A DNA stretch of 64,000 bases from Pseudomonas oryzihabitans (GCF_001518815.1 NZ_CP013987.1:1963001-2027000); one strand, 5' to 3'; counted from the stretch's first letter, positions 19,564 to 31,586 are shown. Made by a program: numbers and translations. The notes: generated by a model not told the origin, from the letters alone.

Positions 19564-21293
19564 GACAGGGATTCCTGGGCGGTGGCAACGGAGGCCGGGG
19601 CAGGGTGGTTGGCGAAATCTTCTTCGGCATAGTCGTGGAGCTCGGCTGTGCCAGCCGCGCGGCGCTGTGCCTCGCCCAGGCGCAGCTCGATGCGGCGGAT
19701 CTTGCCGGACAGCGTCTTGGGCAGTTCGCTGACGAATTGCAGGCGGCGCACCCGCTTGTAGGGCGACAGGCAGTCGCGGGCGAAGCCGAGCAATTCCCGC
19801 GCAAGGGCGGCCGAGGGCTGCTGGCCGGCGGCGAGGATGACGAAGGCCTTGGGCACATTGAGACGCAAGGGGTCCGGGCTGGGCACCACGGCCACCTCCA
19901 TCACCGCGGGGTGCTCGATCAGGGCGCTTTCCAGTTCGAAGGGGCTGATGCGGTAGTCCGCCGACTTGAAGACGTCATCGGCACGCCCGACAAAGGTGAT
20001 GTAGCCATCGACGTCACGTACCGCGGTATCACCGGTACGGTAGTAGCCGTCGCGCATCACCTCGGCGGTTTTCTCCGGGCTGTCCTCATAGCCCAGCATC
20101 AAACCGGCCGGTCGTGGCTGGAGCGACAGGGCCACCTCGCCGTCATCGCCTGGTTGGCCGTCGGCATCCAGCAGCTGGATCTGGCAACCCGGCAGGGGGC
20201 GGCCCATGGAGCCGGGCTTGAGCGGCTGCCCTGGGGTGTTGCCGACCAGTGCCGTGGTTTCCGACTGGCCGAAGCCATCTCTCAGGGTCAGGCCCCAGGC
20301 ATCCTGCAGGCTGTCGATGATCTCCGGATTGAGCGGCTCGCCGGCGCCAACGAGTTCGCGCAGGTTGAGGCGATTGCGATAGGCGGCGAGATCCTCCTGG
20401 ATCAGCATGCGCCACACGGTCGGCGGCGCGCAGAGGCTGGTGACTGGATAGCGCGCCAGCACCTCCAGCAGCGCCTGGGGCTTGAACCGCGGCACATCAT
20501 GGATGAATACGCAGGCACCGGCGTTCCAAGGCGCGAAGACGCAGCTCCAGGCATGCTTGGCCCAGCCAGGGGAGGAGATGTTGAGGTGCACATCGCCCGG
20601 TTGCAGGCCGATCCAGTAGAGGGTGGACAGATGCCCCACCGGATAGCTGCTATGGCTGTGCAGGACCAGTTTGGGTCGCGAGGTAGTTCCCGAGGTGAAA
20701 TAGAGCAGCAGCGGATCCTCTGCCCGGGTCGGCCCATCGGGCAGGAAGTCGCTGGCGCAGGCGGCCGGTGCGTAGGGCTGCCAGCCGGCCACGGGCGTCC
20801 CGACGCAGATGCGGGTAAGGCCGGGGTCCAGACTGGCACAACGCTCCGTATGAGCACTGCCCACCACCAGGTGGGCGATGCGCCCGCGCGCGACCCGATC
20901 CTGCAGATCGGCATCACTGAGCAGGGTGGTGGCGGGCACCACCACCGCGCCCAGTTTGAAGGCGCCCAGCAGGGTTTCCCACAGCGCCACCTCGTTGCCC
21001 AGCATCACCAGGATGCGTTCGCCACGACGAACGCCCTGGCTGCGCAGGAAGTTGGCGGTGCGATTCGAGGTCTGGGCCAGCTCGGCGAAGCTGTAGCGTT
21101 CTTCACGACCCTCGGCATCGAGTCGCCACAGTGCCGGACCGGAATGCTCTTCGGCCAGGCGATCGAAATGGTCCAGCGCCCAGTTGAAGTGCTCCAGCTG
21201 CGGCCACTGGAAGTCCCGGACGGCAGTGGCGTAGTCGGTGCGATGGCGCAGCAGAAAGTCGCGTGCCTCGCGAAAGGCATCTCCGGTCGTCAT
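19560..21293 (-). CDS. AMP-dependent acyl-CoA synthetase
   Basis: This 577-residue member of the adenylate-forming superfamily has the phosphate loop [13 protein letters not shown] (about 200-212). The hinge region is [20 protein letters not shown], followed by [17 protein letters not shown]. The C-terminal catalytic Lys is in KTLSGKIRR (about 535-543). It activates a short or medium-chain carboxylic acid with ATP and CoA. A comparable gene sits beside mmsAB in P. aeruginosa. Propionate, isobutyrate or 3-hydroxypropionate-like acids are plausible substrates. It is first in the operon with mmsA-mmsB-HIBCH-acyl-CoA dehydrogenase and divergent from a LysR gene. Confidence 0.9.
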   Translation of the reverse strand: MTTGDAFREARDFLLRHRTDYATAVRDFQWPQLEHFNWALDHFDRLAEEHSGPALWRLDAEGREERYSFAELAQTSNRTANFLRSQGVRRGERILVMLGNEVALWETLLGAFKLGAVVVPATTLLSDADLQDRVARGRIAHLVVGSAHTERCASLDPGLTRICVGTPVAGWQPYAPAACASDFLPDGPTRAEDPLLLYFTSGTTSRPKLVLHSHSSYPVGHLSTLYWIGLQPGDVHLNISSPGWAKHAWSCVFAPWNAGACVFIHDVPRFKPQALLEVLARYPVTSLCAPPTVWRMLIQEDLAAYRNRLNLRELVGAGEPLNPEIIDSLQDAWGLTLRDGFGQSETTALVGNTPGQPLKPGSMGRPLPGCQIQLLDADGQPGDDGEVALSLQPRPAGLMLGYEDSPEKTAEVMRDGYYRTGDTAVRDVDGYITFVGRADDVFKSADYRISPFELESALIEHPAVMEVAVVPSPDPLRLNVPKAFVILAAGQQPSAALARELLGFARDCLSPYKRVRRLQFVSELPKTLSGKIRRIELRLGEAQRRAAGTAELHDYAEEDFANHPAPASVATAQESLS

Positions 21294-21419
21294 GACGGAT
21301 ACCTCGCGATATCGATGACCAAAGGCGGGTGGCGAAGTCCGGCGTGGCCCCCGGACAGGGCGTGATCGTGGGTCATGGATGCCTGCTCTTTATTGTTGTT
21401 GGCTAGCAGCGGGTCGCGC

Positions 21420-21436
21420 CGTCACCACTCGTGACG
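21420..21436. promoter_or_regulatory. Candidate LysR-type binding site
   Basis: An inverted repeat CGTCAC-CACTC-GTGACG contains the T-N11-A pattern typical of LysR-type recognition sites (21422-21434). It lies about 66 bases before the LysR gene and about 127 bases before the divergent synthetase operon. This is the usual place for auto-regulation plus activation of the divergent operon. Confidence 0.5.
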
Positions 21437-21501
21437 CGCCCTGGTAAGCAGTATAGTTCCGGCAAAAGTCTCTTGGCTTCCGACAAAAACGCCCGACCGA
21501 C

Positions 21502-22458
21502 ATGCAAAAATCCAATAACCCGGCAGCGCGTCTTGACTGGGACGATCTCAGATTCTTCCTCGAAGTCGCCCGCACCCAGAAGGCCAGCGCCGCGGCGCGG
21601 CGGTTGGGGGTCGACTACACCACCGTCTCGCGGCGTATCTCGGCCCTGGAAAAGGCGCTCGGTGCCCTGCTGTTCGAGAAGTCGCGCAGTACCGGCTTCA
21701 GCCTCACCATGGAAGGCCAGCGCCTGCTGGTGCACGCCGAAACCCTGGAAAGCACCCTGCAAACCGCCTGCGAGCAGATATCGGATACGCGTCTGGCACC
21801 TTCCGGCCAGGTGCGCATCGGCGCAACCGAGGGCTTCGGCAGCTACTTCGTCGCGCCCCAGCTGAGCTTTTTCCAGGATCGCTATCCCGGCATCACCCTG
21901 GAGGTGCTCCCGGTTCCGCACTTCGTCAACCTCTCGCGTCGGGAGGCCGACATCGCCATCACCCTGGAGCGCCCCGAGCGCGGGCCCTATGTCTGCCGCA
22001 AGCTGTGCGACTACCGCCTGCGGCTGTATGCCACCGCCGACTACCTGGCCAGGCACCCGCCCATCACACAGCTCGCGGATCTGCGGCGGCACAGGTTCAT
22101 CACCTATGTCGACGATCTCGCCTTCAGCCCCGAGTTGCTCTACCTGGAACGCATCCTGCCCGAGGCCAGCAGCGGCCTGCGAAGCACCAGCGTGATCGCC
22201 CAGTACCAGGCCGCCCTGTGCGGCCACGCCCTGGCGATCCTGCCCTGCTTTGTCGCCGAGCCCGATGCGCGGTTGGTGGCGCTGTTGCCGGAGCAGATCC
22301 AGATCACCCGGCAATTCTGGCTCTACTACCGCGAAGACTTGCGCCGCCTGCGTCGCATCACCCTGGTCACCGACTATCTGCGCGCCTGTACCGATGCCAA
22401 TCGCGACTTCCTGCTGGGCGAGACCCGCAGCCCTCGCCTGGGCTGGCCAGAGACTTGA
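21502..22458 (+). CDS. LysR-family transcriptional regulator
   Basis: This 318-residue protein has an N-terminal winged helix-turn-helix (about 11-70, DLRFFLEVARTQKASAAARR then YTTVSRRISALEKALG). A periplasmic-binding-protein-like effector domain follows (about 100-300). It is of the DLRFFLEV subgroup. It is divergent from the acyl-CoA synthetase/mmsAB operon over a 208-base region that contains a T-N11-A palindrome, so it most likely controls that operon. The effector is unknown; a valine catabolite such as 3-hydroxyisobutyrate is a reasonable guess. Confidence 0.9.
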   Translation: MQKSNNPAARLDWDDLRFFLEVARTQKASAAARRLGVDYTTVSRRISALEKALGALLFEKSRSTGFSLTMEGQRLLVHAETLESTLQTACEQISDTRLAPSGQVRIGATEGFGSYFVAPQLSFFQDRYPGITLEVLPVPHFVNLSRREADIAITLERPERGPYVCRKLCDYRLRLYATADYLARHPPITQLADLRRHRFITYVDDLAFSPELLYLERILPEASSGLRSTSVIAQYQAALCGHALAILPCFVAEPDARLVALLPEQIQITRQFWLYYREDLRRLRRITLVTDYLRACTDANRDFLLGETRSPRLGWPET

Positions 22459-22556
22459 AGTCCGTCACCGACCGGCTGGGCACCCCTGAACAGGACTGGG
22501 GTCTCAGAGCTGTGGGTCGTCCGTCGACGGCCTCCAGTCAACAGATGGGAACGGCA

Positions 22557-23003
22557 ATGGAACGATATCAGGCATTGAGTCAGGCGCTGAGCAAGGCGGC
22601 CGAGCGTGAGGAAGCCTATTGGCAGGAACTGGAGCGGCGCCTGCATGAGTTGCCGGATTGCTTCACCCGCTATCTGGGGCTGAACTCCGCGGATCAAGTG
22701 GACGCCGGGCTGGGCCTGGAAAAACGCGTCGATGGCAACATCGTCCGCGAGATGGAGGTCTATGCCCGCTACGACCTCACGGTGATCGTCGATGACCTGG
22801 CCGGTACGCCGCAGACTTTCGCCATCGGCCTGTCCTTCTTCTATACCAACGAGCATTTCGTGTTGAAGGAGCGTGATGGGGAATTCTCCGTTGCCCTCGA
22901 ACCGCAGGACGATCCCGATCGATTCTGGGACGAAGGCTGCCGCGAGATCTACGATTCGCTGGCACGGCGGATCCGCAGCAAGACCCTGCCCGCCATCGAG
23001 TAG
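22557..23003 (+). CDS. Hypothetical protein, 148 aa
   Basis: The family is not recognised. The 148-residue soluble acidic protein starts with a charged helix (QALSQALSKAAEREEAYWQE). It continues with an alternating strand pattern (EMEVYARYDLTVIVDDLAG, then FAIGLSFFYTNEHFVL) and a C-terminal helix (REIYDSLARRIRSK). No signal peptide or membrane segment is seen. The ATG at 22557 is preferred to the one at 22545 because GGGAA lies 8 bases upstream of it. It lies about 100 bases after the LysR gene and ends at a terminator shared with the convergent dehydrogenase gene. Confidence 0.7.
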   Translation: MERYQALSQALSKAAEREEAYWQELERRLHELPDCFTRYLGLNSADQVDAGLGLEKRVDGNIVREMEVYARYDLTVIVDDLAGTPQTFAIGLSFFYTNEHFVLKERDGEFSVALEPQDDPDRFWDEGCREIYDSLARRIRSKTLPAIE

Positions 23004-23008
23004 GAGAC

Positions 23009-23034
23009 GGCGGCCGCTCGGGCCGCCGCTTTTC
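23009..23034. terminator. Intrinsic terminator
   Basis: A hairpin with 7-base arms GGCGGCC/GGCCGCC and a 5-base loop is followed by GCTTTT. It is oriented for the plus-strand hypothetical gene that ends at 23003. It abuts the end of the convergent dehydrogenase gene. Confidence 0.75.
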
Positions 23035-23983
23035 AGACGGGAGTGACCAGGGTCCCGTCGGTGAAATAGCGCTCCACATTGGCCAGCACCAGATCGGCCA
23101 TGGCCTGGCGTGTCTCCCGGGTGCCGCTGCCGAGGTGTGGGGTAAGTACAACGTTATCCAGCGCCAGCAAGGCCTTGGGGACCTGGGGCTCGTCGGCGAA
23201 GACGTCCAGCCCGGCGCCGCCCAGGGCTCCCGACTGCAGGGCCTCCACCAGGGCCTGCTCATCGACCACACTGCCACGGGCGATATTGATCAGATAGCCA
23301 CGCGGACCCAGGGCCGCAAGAATGCCGGCGTCGATCAATCCATCGGTGGCAGGGCCGCCAGGCAGCGACAGCACCAGGAAGTCCGCGGCCTTCGCCAGTT
23401 CTTCGAGACTGGCATGGTACTGGTAGGGCACATCGGTCTGTTGATGACGGCCGTGATAGGCCACGTCCATGCCAAAGGCTTGTACCCGGTGCGCGATGCT
23501 CTTGCCGATGTTGCCAAGCCCGACGATGCCGCAGGTCTTGCCGGCCAGGCGTGAGGTCAACGGAAACTTGCCCGAGCGCCAGTCGCCCCGGCGCACGAAA
23601 CGATCCGCAGCGGTGATGCCACGGGCGACGTCGATCAGCAGGGCAAAGGCGGTATCGGCTACGCAATCGTCCAGCACGCCCGGGGTGTTGCTAACCGCTA
23701 CGCCCAGATCCCGGGCGGCGGCGATGTCGATGCTGTCATAACCCACCCCGAAGCTGAACACGGCTTTCAGGCCGGGAAGAGCGCTCATCAACTCGCGGGT
23801 CGCACCGTGTACGCCGGAGGTCACCAGGGCGCGAACCTCCTGGCCCCGCTCGCTTAGCAGCCTGGCCTGATCCGGTGCCTCCCAGAAGCGCAGGATCTCG
23901 TGGCGTGCGGCCAGGGCGTCTTGTAGCGCAGGTAGCAGCGGGCCCACCTGCAGCAGCACGGGGCGATCTTTCTGTTCAGCCAT
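23033..23983 (-). CDS. D-2-hydroxyacid dehydrogenase (glyoxylate/hydroxypyruvate reductase-like)
   Basis: This 316-residue NAD(P)-dependent enzyme has the Rossmann motif CGIVGLGNIGKSIAHRVQAF (about 151-170). The catalytic Arg is in NIARGSVVDE near 233, the Glu in DVFADEPQVP near 262, and the His in VLTPHLGSGT near 281. The pattern GVGYDSID near 79 is usual for glyoxylate/hydroxypyruvate and 2-ketogluconate reductases. The exact 2-oxoacid is not determined. It is transcribed alone after a terminator that follows the NRAMP gene. Confidence 0.88.
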   Translation of the reverse strand: MAEQKDRPVLLQVGPLLPALQDALAARHEILRFWEAPDQARLLSERGQEVRALVTSGVHGATRELMSALPGLKAVFSFGVGYDSIDIAAARDLGVAVSNTPGVLDDCVADTAFALLIDVARGITAADRFVRRGDWRSGKFPLTSRLAGKTCGIVGLGNIGKSIAHRVQAFGMDVAYHGRHQQTDVPYQYHASLEELAKAADFLVLSLPGGPATDGLIDAGILAALGPRGYLINIARGSVVDEQALVEALQSGALGGAGLDVFADEPQVPKALLALDNVVLTPHLGSGTRETRQAMADLVLANVERYFTDGTLVTPV

Positions 23984-23996
23984 CTCTAGTCTCCTT

Positions 23997-24026
23997 GAAA
24001 AAGAAGGGGCGGCGAACCCGCCCCTC
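23997..24026 (-). terminator. Intrinsic terminator after the NRAMP gene
   Basis: Read on the minus strand, a stem AGGGGCGG/CCGCCCCT with loop GTTCG is followed by a T-rich tract (TCTTTTTC). It stops transcription of the NRAMP-type gene before the dehydrogenase gene. Confidence 0.85.
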
Positions 24027-24039
24027 TGATCGATTGGCC

Positions 24040-25347
24040 TCAGCCCAGCAGCTGGATGCCAAGCTGGATCGCGACCCAGATCGCCAGCAGGGTGGCGAAG
24101 CCCAGAGCGAGGTTCTCGAACCAGTTGTTGCGGTATTTATCGCCCAGCAGCGACTTCTGGTTGGACATGATCAACAGGCCCAGGGAGATCACCGGCAGGC
24201 CGACGATGTTCAGGGCATTCACACCGATGGTCAGGGTCACGAAGTCGGGCATGCCCGGCAGCGACCACACCAGCGGTGTCACCAGAATGAAAAGCATGAA
24301 CCACTTGTGCAGCGGGTCTTTGTGGAAGGTCTTGCCATAACGCTCGCGGCGCTCCGGACGGATGTGTTGCAGGGCGTCGGTGATCAGCATGGGGAAGGCG
24401 GTGGTCTTGCCTACCACGCTGGCGAACAGGGTGGCGAAGACGCCGGTGAAGAAAATCAACCAGCCGCCCGAGCCGAAGAACAGTTCCAGCGCCGAGCCCA
24501 GGTCATTCAGGGTGTTCACCTGCAGGCCGTTGGGTCTGAGGATTTCCACGCCGACGACCCAGATGGCCAGGTTGATAATGATGCCAACCACCACGGCGAA
24601 CAGCAGGTCGTTGCGCTGGATGCGCTTGTGCTCCGGGCCGGTCCAGCCCTTTTCCTTCATCACATAGGGATGCACGAAGTTGGCGATGGAACCGGCCACG
24701 GCGCCAATGACCGATACCGCTACCAGCAGAGCTCCATGCACGCCTTCATCTGGCGGAATGCTGAAGCCGATGGTGCCGCGCAGGATGCCGCCCAGGTCCG
24801 GGCCCGACATCACCGCCAAGGTGATGAAGGCAAGGGTCATGACCGCCAGCAGCACCTTCATCACGCCTTCGATCAGGGCATAGAAGTTACGCCCCACCAG
24901 CAGCCAGATCGCGATCACCACCGCCACCGAGCAGAGCAGCGGATAGTCGACATGGAGGAGGGTGGCCAGGGCCTCGCCAGCGCCCTTGAGCATGTAGGCG
25001 TTGGTCAGGTGCCCCATGACGAGCGCGTACCCGAGCATGAACCAGGCGAACACCGGGTGCAGCTGGGCATAGCCTTCGAGGATCGACATGCCCTTGTTAT
25101 TGCACAGCTGGAAGCGCGCGATGATGTTGACGATGAGAAAGCGCAGCAGCAGGGAAACCGCCAGCACCCACATCATGGCGTAGCCGTAGTTCGCCCCCGC
25201 CACCGAGGAGGTGATGAGGTCGCCAGCGCCCAGCCAGGACAATACGGCGATGATGCCGGGGCCGAGCAGTTTCGCCATCCGGCGCAGGCCGGAGCTGTGT
25301 TCCTGGGCAACGGGTACGGATTTATCGACGGAACCGGATCGCTCCAT
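24040..25347 (-). CDS. NRAMP-family transporter, atypical metal-site motifs
   Basis: This 435-residue membrane protein has about 11 hydrophobic segments and the NRAMP-family start LLGPGIIAVLSW. The family's metal-binding DPGN in the first helix is replaced by GAGD (residues 40-43). The helix-6 MPH motif is replaced by NFVHPYV (about residue 225). Usual members bring in Mn2+ or Fe2+ with protons. The changed ligands make that substrate uncertain. A Mg2+-like or other substrate is possible. It is a single gene with its own terminator, and an inverted repeat lies about 90 bases upstream of the start. Confidence 0.82.
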   Translation of the reverse strand: MERSGSVDKSVPVAQEHSSGLRRMAKLLGPGIIAVLSWLGAGDLITSSVAGANYGYAMMWVLAVSLLLRFLIVNIIARFQLCNNKGMSILEGYAQLHPVFAWFMLGYALVMGHLTNAYMLKGAGEALATLLHVDYPLLCSVAVVIAIWLLVGRNFYALIEGVMKVLLAVMTLAFITLAVMSGPDLGGILRGTIGFSIPPDEGVHGALLVAVSVIGAVAGSIANFVHPYVMKEKGWTGPEHKRIQRNDLLFAVVVGIIINLAIWVVGVEILRPNGLQVNTLNDLGSALELFFGSGGWLIFFTGVFATLFASVVGKTTAFPMLITDALQHIRPERRERYGKTFHKDPLHKWFMLFILVTPLVWSLPGMPDFVTLTIGVNALNIVGLPVISLGLLIMSNQKSLLGDKYRNNWFENLALGFATLLAIWVAIQLGIQLLG

Positions 25348-25436
25348 GGGGCAACTCTCCTAACGATTGTTGTTGTTCTGGATGAGGCCTCGGGAGGCCT
25401 TATTGTTAGCTTGCCCTTTCAGGGTTTAGCACTACA

Positions 25437-25448
25437 TACGATGTCGTA
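25437..25448. promoter_or_regulatory. Candidate operator upstream of the NRAMP gene
   Basis: The inverted repeat TACGA-TG-TCGTA lies about 90 bases before the NRAMP-type start, in an otherwise featureless 280-base gap shared with the tig promoter. The arms resemble GntR-type operators in size and spacing. No regulator gene is adjacent. Confidence 0.3.
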
Positions 25449-25628
25449 CAACTAATGGCGGGCTACAAAATGTTGCCTTTGGTCAGGTAAGGCGTCGCCG
25501 GATCGTGGACTGCCTTACGTACCGCTGGATCAAGCCAGGTGACTTCGCTTGAGACTGTCTCTAGAATGGTCGCCCTTGATTCTGGGGGGTCGGAAAGCCG
25601 GCCTGTTCTTGTGCCACGAGGAATATCC

Positions 25629-26939
25629 ATGCAAGTTTCCGTTGAAAACACCTCTGCTCTCGAGCGTCGCATGACCATTGGCGTGCCGGCCGAGCGTATT
25701 GAAACCGAAGTGAACAAGCGTCTGCAGCAGACTGCCCGACGCGCCAAGGTTCCCGGTTTCCGCCCGGGCAAGGTACCCATGAGCGTCATCCGTCAGCGCT
25801 ACGAAGCCTCGGCGCGTCAGGAAGCCTTGGGTGATCTCATTCAGGAAACCTTCTACGAAGCCGTCGTCGAGCAAAAGCTCAATCCGGCCGGCGCACCCGC
25901 CGTCGAACCCAAGGTGTTCGAAAAGGGCAAGGATCTGGAATACGTCGCGACCTTCGAAGTCTTCCCCGAATTCGAAGTCAAGGGTTTGGACGGCATCGAG
26001 ATCGAGCGCCAGGACTCCAGCGTCGAAGACGCCGACATCGACAAGATGCTCGACGTGCTGCGCAAGCAGGGCACCCGTTATGAAGTCGTCGACCGCGCTG
26101 CCGCTACCGACGACCAGGTCACCATCGACTTCGTCGGCACCCAGGATGGCGAAGCCTTCTCCGGTGGTTCCGCCGAGGGCACCAAGCTGGTCCTGGGCTC
26201 CGGCCGCATGATCCCCGGTTTCGAAGACGGTCTGGTCGGCGCCAAGGCTGGTGAAGAGCGCGTGCTCGACCTGACCTTCCCCGAGGACTACCAGAACCTG
26301 GACCTGGCCGGCAAAGCCGCTCAGTTCAAGGTCACCGTCAAGGAAGTGGCCGCTCCCGAGCTGCCCGAGCTGAACGAAGCCTTCTTCAAGCAGTTCGGCG
26401 TGGAAGAGACCACCGTCGAAGGGTTCCGCGCCGAAGTGCGCAAGAACATGGAGCGCGAACTGCGCCAGGCCCTGAAGACCAAGGTCAAGAACCAGGTCAT
26501 GGACGGTCTGCTGGCCGCCAACCAGATCGACGTACCGGCTGCCCTGATCAGCAACGAAGTGGATCGTCTGCGCGTGCAGGCCGTCCAGCAGTTCGGCGGC
26601 AACATCCAGCCCGACCAGCTGCCGGCCGAACTCTTCAGCGAGCAGGCCAAGCGCCGCGTGCTGCTGGGCCTGATCATCGCCGAGATGGTCAAGCAGTTCG
26701 AGCTCAAGCCCGATGACGCCCGCGTTCGCGAGCTGATCGAGGAGATGGCCGCTGCCTACCAGGAGCCCGAGCAGGTAGTGAAGTGGTACTACCAGAACGA
26801 GCAGCAGCTGAACGAAGTGCGTTCGGTTGTACTGGAAGAACAAGTCGTGGATACTGTCCTCAAGCAGGCAAAAGTCACCGACAAGCAGGTCTCCTACGAG
26901 GACGCGGTCAAACCGACCGAGGCTCCGCAAGCAGCCTGA
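25629..26939 (+). CDS. tig: Trigger factor
   Basis: This 436-residue ribosome-associated chaperone and prolyl isomerase binds nascent chains. The N-terminal ribosome-binding domain contains the signature GFRPGKVP (about 44-51). A central FKBP-type isomerase domain spans about 150-245 ([19 protein letters not shown]). A long helical C-terminal chaperone domain follows. The start at 25629 ([15 protein letters not shown]) is the family start, with GAGGAAT upstream. An in-frame ATG-type start at 25539 would add 30 unrelated residues. It is first in the tig-clpP-clpX-lon run. Confidence 0.97.
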   Translation: MQVSVENTSALERRMTIGVPAERIETEVNKRLQQTARRAKVPGFRPGKVPMSVIRQRYEASARQEALGDLIQETFYEAVVEQKLNPAGAPAVEPKVFEKGKDLEYVATFEVFPEFEVKGLDGIEIERQDSSVEDADIDKMLDVLRKQGTRYEVVDRAAATDDQVTIDFVGTQDGEAFSGGSAEGTKLVLGSGRMIPGFEDGLVGAKAGEERVLDLTFPEDYQNLDLAGKAAQFKVTVKEVAAPELPELNEAFFKQFGVEETTVEGFRAEVRKNMERELRQALKTKVKNQVMDGLLAANQIDVPAALISNEVDRLRVQAVQQFGGNIQPDQLPAELFSEQAKRRVLLGLIIAEMVKQFELKPDDARVRELIEEMAAAYQEPEQVVKWYYQNEQQLNEVRSVVLEEQVVDTVLKQAKVTDKQVSYEDAVKPTEAPQAA

Positions 26940-26964
26940 TCTGCCTCCAGTTGCTAGTTCACCT

Positions 26965-26995
26965 AAGCCAGCCTCGTGCTGGCTTATGTGTTTTT
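26965..26995 (+). terminator. Hairpin terminator after tig
   Basis: Perfect 8-base arms AAGCCAGC/GCTGGCTT with a 5-base loop are followed by ATGTGTTTTT. It lies between tig and clpP and may give partial read-through, since these genes are often co-transcribed. Confidence 0.75.
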
Positions 26996-27029
26996 GACAG
27001 GTTATCCAGATAGGGAGCTAGTGCAGGAC

Positions 27030-27671
<642 letters not shown>

Positions 27672-27718
27672 CCCCGCCTCGACCACCTGCCCAGACGCCG
27701 GTCGTTTGGGCGGGTAGG

Positions 27719-27747
27719 CTTGAAAAACCGTGCAATAGGCTCCATCT
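27719..27747 (+). promoter_or_regulatory. Candidate heat-shock (RpoH) promoter of clpX
   Basis: CTTGAAA (27719-27725) matches the sigma-32 -35 consensus. After a 14-base spacer comes CTCCATCT (27740-27747), one mismatch from CCCCATNT. The predicted start of transcription is about 28 bases before the clpX ATG. Confidence 0.6.
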
Positions 27748-27781
27748 TGTTGATGTAAGCACATTCCATTGGATCGATCGA

Positions 27782-29062
<1,281 letters not shown>

Positions 29063-29063
29063 C

Positions 29064-29087
29064 AAAAAGGGGCTTCGGCCCCTTTTT
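29064..29087 (+). terminator. Intrinsic terminator after clpX
   Basis: The arms AAAAAGGGGC/GCCCCTTTTT enclose a TTCG tetraloop, directly after the clpX stop. The A-run and T-run make it work in both directions. Confidence 0.93.
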
Positions 29088-29100
29088 CATTTCAGCGACG

Positions 29101-29129
29101 GTTGTATTTTGCGGCGGCCAACCTCATGT
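29101..29129 (+). promoter_or_regulatory. Candidate heat-shock (RpoH) promoter of lon
   Basis: GTTGTAT (29101-29107) is followed after 14 bases by CCTCATGT (29122-29129), which is one mismatch from the sigma-32 -10 consensus CCCCATNT. The -35 part is weak (4 of 7). The spacing equals that of the clpX candidate. Confidence 0.4.
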
Positions 29130-29189
29130 TAGGGAAAACCGAGGCCTTAACCGCATCTGCGGCCGATTATTTGCCGAGACCCGTACCCC

Positions 29190-31586
29190 ATGACTACGAC
29201 GATAGAACTTCCCCTGCTGCCCCTACGAGACGTAGTGGTCTATCCCCACATGGTCATCCCATTGTTCGTCGGAAGGGAAAAGTCCGTCGAGGCCCTCGAG
29301 GCCGCCATGGCTGGCGACAAGCAGATCCTGCTGGTCGCACAGAAGAATCCCGGCGATGACGATCCCGCCGCGGATGACATGTATCACATGGGTACGGTCG
29401 CGACCGTTCTCCAGCTGCTCAAGCTTCCTGACGGTACCGTCAAGGTCCTGGTCGAAGGCGAGCAGCGCGGCCGCATTGAGTCCTTCGTCGAGAATCAGGC
29501 CTATGCCCGTGCCCTGGTGACCCTGATCGACGACAGCGAAGCCCCGGACCGCGAGTCCGAGGTCTTCTCGCGCAGCCTGATGAGCCAGTTCGAGCAGTAT
29601 GTTCAGCTCGGCAAGAAGGTACCGGCCGAGGTCCTGTCTTCGCTCAATAGCATCGAAGATCCCAGCCGCCTGGTCGACACCATGGCCGCCCACATGGCGC
29701 TGAAGATCGAGCAGAAGCAGGAAATCCTCGAGATCACCGAGCTCGGCGCGCGCGTCGAGCACGTGCTGGCCCTGCTGGATGCGGAAATCGACCTCTTGCA
29801 GGTGGAAAAGCGCATCCGTGGTCGCGTCAAGAAGCAGATGGAGCGTAGTCAGCGCGAGTACTACCTCAACGAGCAGATGAAGGCCATCCAGAAAGAACTG
29901 GGTGACATCGACGAAGGCCACAACGAGGTCGAGGATCTCAAGCGCCGCATCGACGCCGCGGGTCTGCCCAAGGATGCCCTGGCCAAGGCCACTGCCGAGC
30001 TGAACAAGCTCAAGCAGATGTCGCCCATGTCGGCCGAGGCCACCGTGGTGCGTTCCTACATCGACTGGCTGGTGAACGTGCCGTGGCAGGCGGAGAGCAA
30101 GGTCCGTCTGGACCTGGGCCGTGCCGAAGAGGTTCTGGACAAGGACCACTATGGCCTCGAGGAAGTGAAAGAGCGCATCCTGGAATACCTCGCCGTGCAG
30201 AAGCGCGTGAAGAAGGTGCGGGGCCCGGTGCTGTGCCTGGTCGGTCCGCCCGGTGTGGGCAAGACCTCCCTGGCCGAATCCATCGCCCGCTCCACCGGCC
30301 GCAAGTTCGTGCGCATGGCCCTGGGTGGCGTGCGTGACGAAGCCGAAATCCGTGGTCACCGTCGTACCTACATTGGCTCCATGCCGGGTCGTCTCATTCA
30401 GAAGATGACCAAGGTCGGCGTGCGCAATCCACTGTTCCTGCTCGACGAAATCGACAAGATGGGCAACGACATGCGTGGCGATCCCGCCTCCGCGCTGCTC
30501 GAGGTCCTGGATCCGGAGCAGAACCACACCTTCAACGACCATTACCTCGAAGTCGACTACGACCTCTCCGACGTGATGTTCGTCTGCACCGCCAACTCCA
30601 TGAACATTCCGGCGCCACTGCTGGACCGTATGGAAGTCATTCGCCTGCCCGGTTACACCGAGGCGGAAAAGGTCAACATCGCCACTCGCTACCTGATTCC
30701 CAAGCAGGTCAAGGCCAATGGCCTGAAGAAGGACGAGGTGGCCTTCGACGAAGATGCCCTACGTGACATCATTCGCTACTACACCCGTGAAGCGGGCGTG
30801 CGGAGTCTGGAGCGCCAGGTAGCCAAGGTCTGTCGCAAGGTGGTCAAGCAGCATGCCCTGAGCAAGGAGCGTACTGCCAGCGTCACCGTGGATACCCTGG
30901 AGCACTGGCTGGGCGTGCGCAAGTTCCGCTATGGCCTGGCCGAGCAACAGGATCAGATCGGCCAGGTGACCGGCCTGGCCTGGACCCAGGTGGGTGGTGA
31001 ACTCCTGACCATCGAGTCCGCTGTCGTCCCCGGCAAGGGCCAGATGATCAAGACCGGCTCCCTGGGTGATGTCATGGCCGAGTCCATTACCGCGGCCCTG
31101 ACCGTGGTGCGCAGTCGTGGTCGCAGCCTGGGCATTCCCAAGGACTTCCACGAGAAGCACGACATCCATATCCACGTTCCCGAAGGCGCCACGCCGAAGG
31201 ACGGTCCGAGTGCCGGTATCGGGATGTGCACGGCGCTGGTCTCGGCCGCCACCCGCATTCCGGTGCGTGCCGACGTGGCCATGACCGGCGAGATCACCTT
31301 GCGCGGTCAGGTACTGGCCATCGGTGGGCTCAAGGAAAAGTTGCTCGCGGCCCATCGTGGCGGCATCCGTACCGTGATCATTCCGGAAGAAAACGTCCGG
31401 GATCTGCGGGACATTCCGGACAACATCAAGGCTGACTTGCAGATCAAGCCGGTCAAATGGATTGACGAGGTCTTGGAGGTTGCGCTGCAATACACGCCGG
31501 AGCCGCTTCCGGACGATGGTCCGGAGCTCGTCAGCAAGGACGAGAAGCGGGATCAGGAAGGCAAGGAGCGCGTCAGTACCCACTGA
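29190..31586 (+). CDS. lon: ATP-dependent protease Lon (LonA)
   Basis: This 798-residue protease has the N-terminal substrate-binding LON domain (about 8-200) and a coiled-coil linker (about 200-300, [20 protein letters not shown]). The AAA+ domain has Walker [10 protein letters not shown] (about 352-360) and Walker [12 protein letters not shown]. The protease domain carries catalytic Ser674 in PKDGPSAGI and Lys715 in [11 protein letters not shown]. It degrades misfolded and regulatory proteins. It follows the clpX terminator and a possible heat-shock promoter. It is not followed by hupB as in other pseudomonads. Confidence 0.97.
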   Translation: MTTTIELPLLPLRDVVVYPHMVIPLFVGREKSVEALEAAMAGDKQILLVAQKNPGDDDPAADDMYHMGTVATVLQLLKLPDGTVKVLVEGEQRGRIESFVENQAYARALVTLIDDSEAPDRESEVFSRSLMSQFEQYVQLGKKVPAEVLSSLNSIEDPSRLVDTMAAHMALKIEQKQEILEITELGARVEHVLALLDAEIDLLQVEKRIRGRVKKQMERSQREYYLNEQMKAIQKELGDIDEGHNEVEDLKRRIDAAGLPKDALAKATAELNKLKQMSPMSAEATVVRSYIDWLVNVPWQAESKVRLDLGRAEEVLDKDHYGLEEVKERILEYLAVQKRVKKVRGPVLCLVGPPGVGKTSLAESIARSTGRKFVRMALGGVRDEAEIRGHRRTYIGSMPGRLIQKMTKVGVRNPLFLLDEIDKMGNDMRGDPASALLEVLDPEQNHTFNDHYLEVDYDLSDVMFVCTANSMNIPAPLLDRMEVIRLPGYTEAEKVNIATRYLIPKQVKANGLKKDEVAFDEDALRDIIRYYTREAGVRSLERQVAKVCRKVVKQHALSKERTASVTVDTLEHWLGVRKFRYGLAEQQDQIGQVTGLAWTQVGGELLTIESAVVPGKGQMIKTGSLGDVMAESITAALTVVRSRGRSLGIPKDFHEKHDIHIHVPEGATPKDGPSAGIGMCTALVSAATRIPVRADVAMTGEITLRGQVLAIGGLKEKLLAAHRGGIRTVIIPEENVRDLRDIPDNIKADLQIKPVKWIDEVLEVALQYTPEPLPDDGPELVSKDEKRDQEGKERVSTH

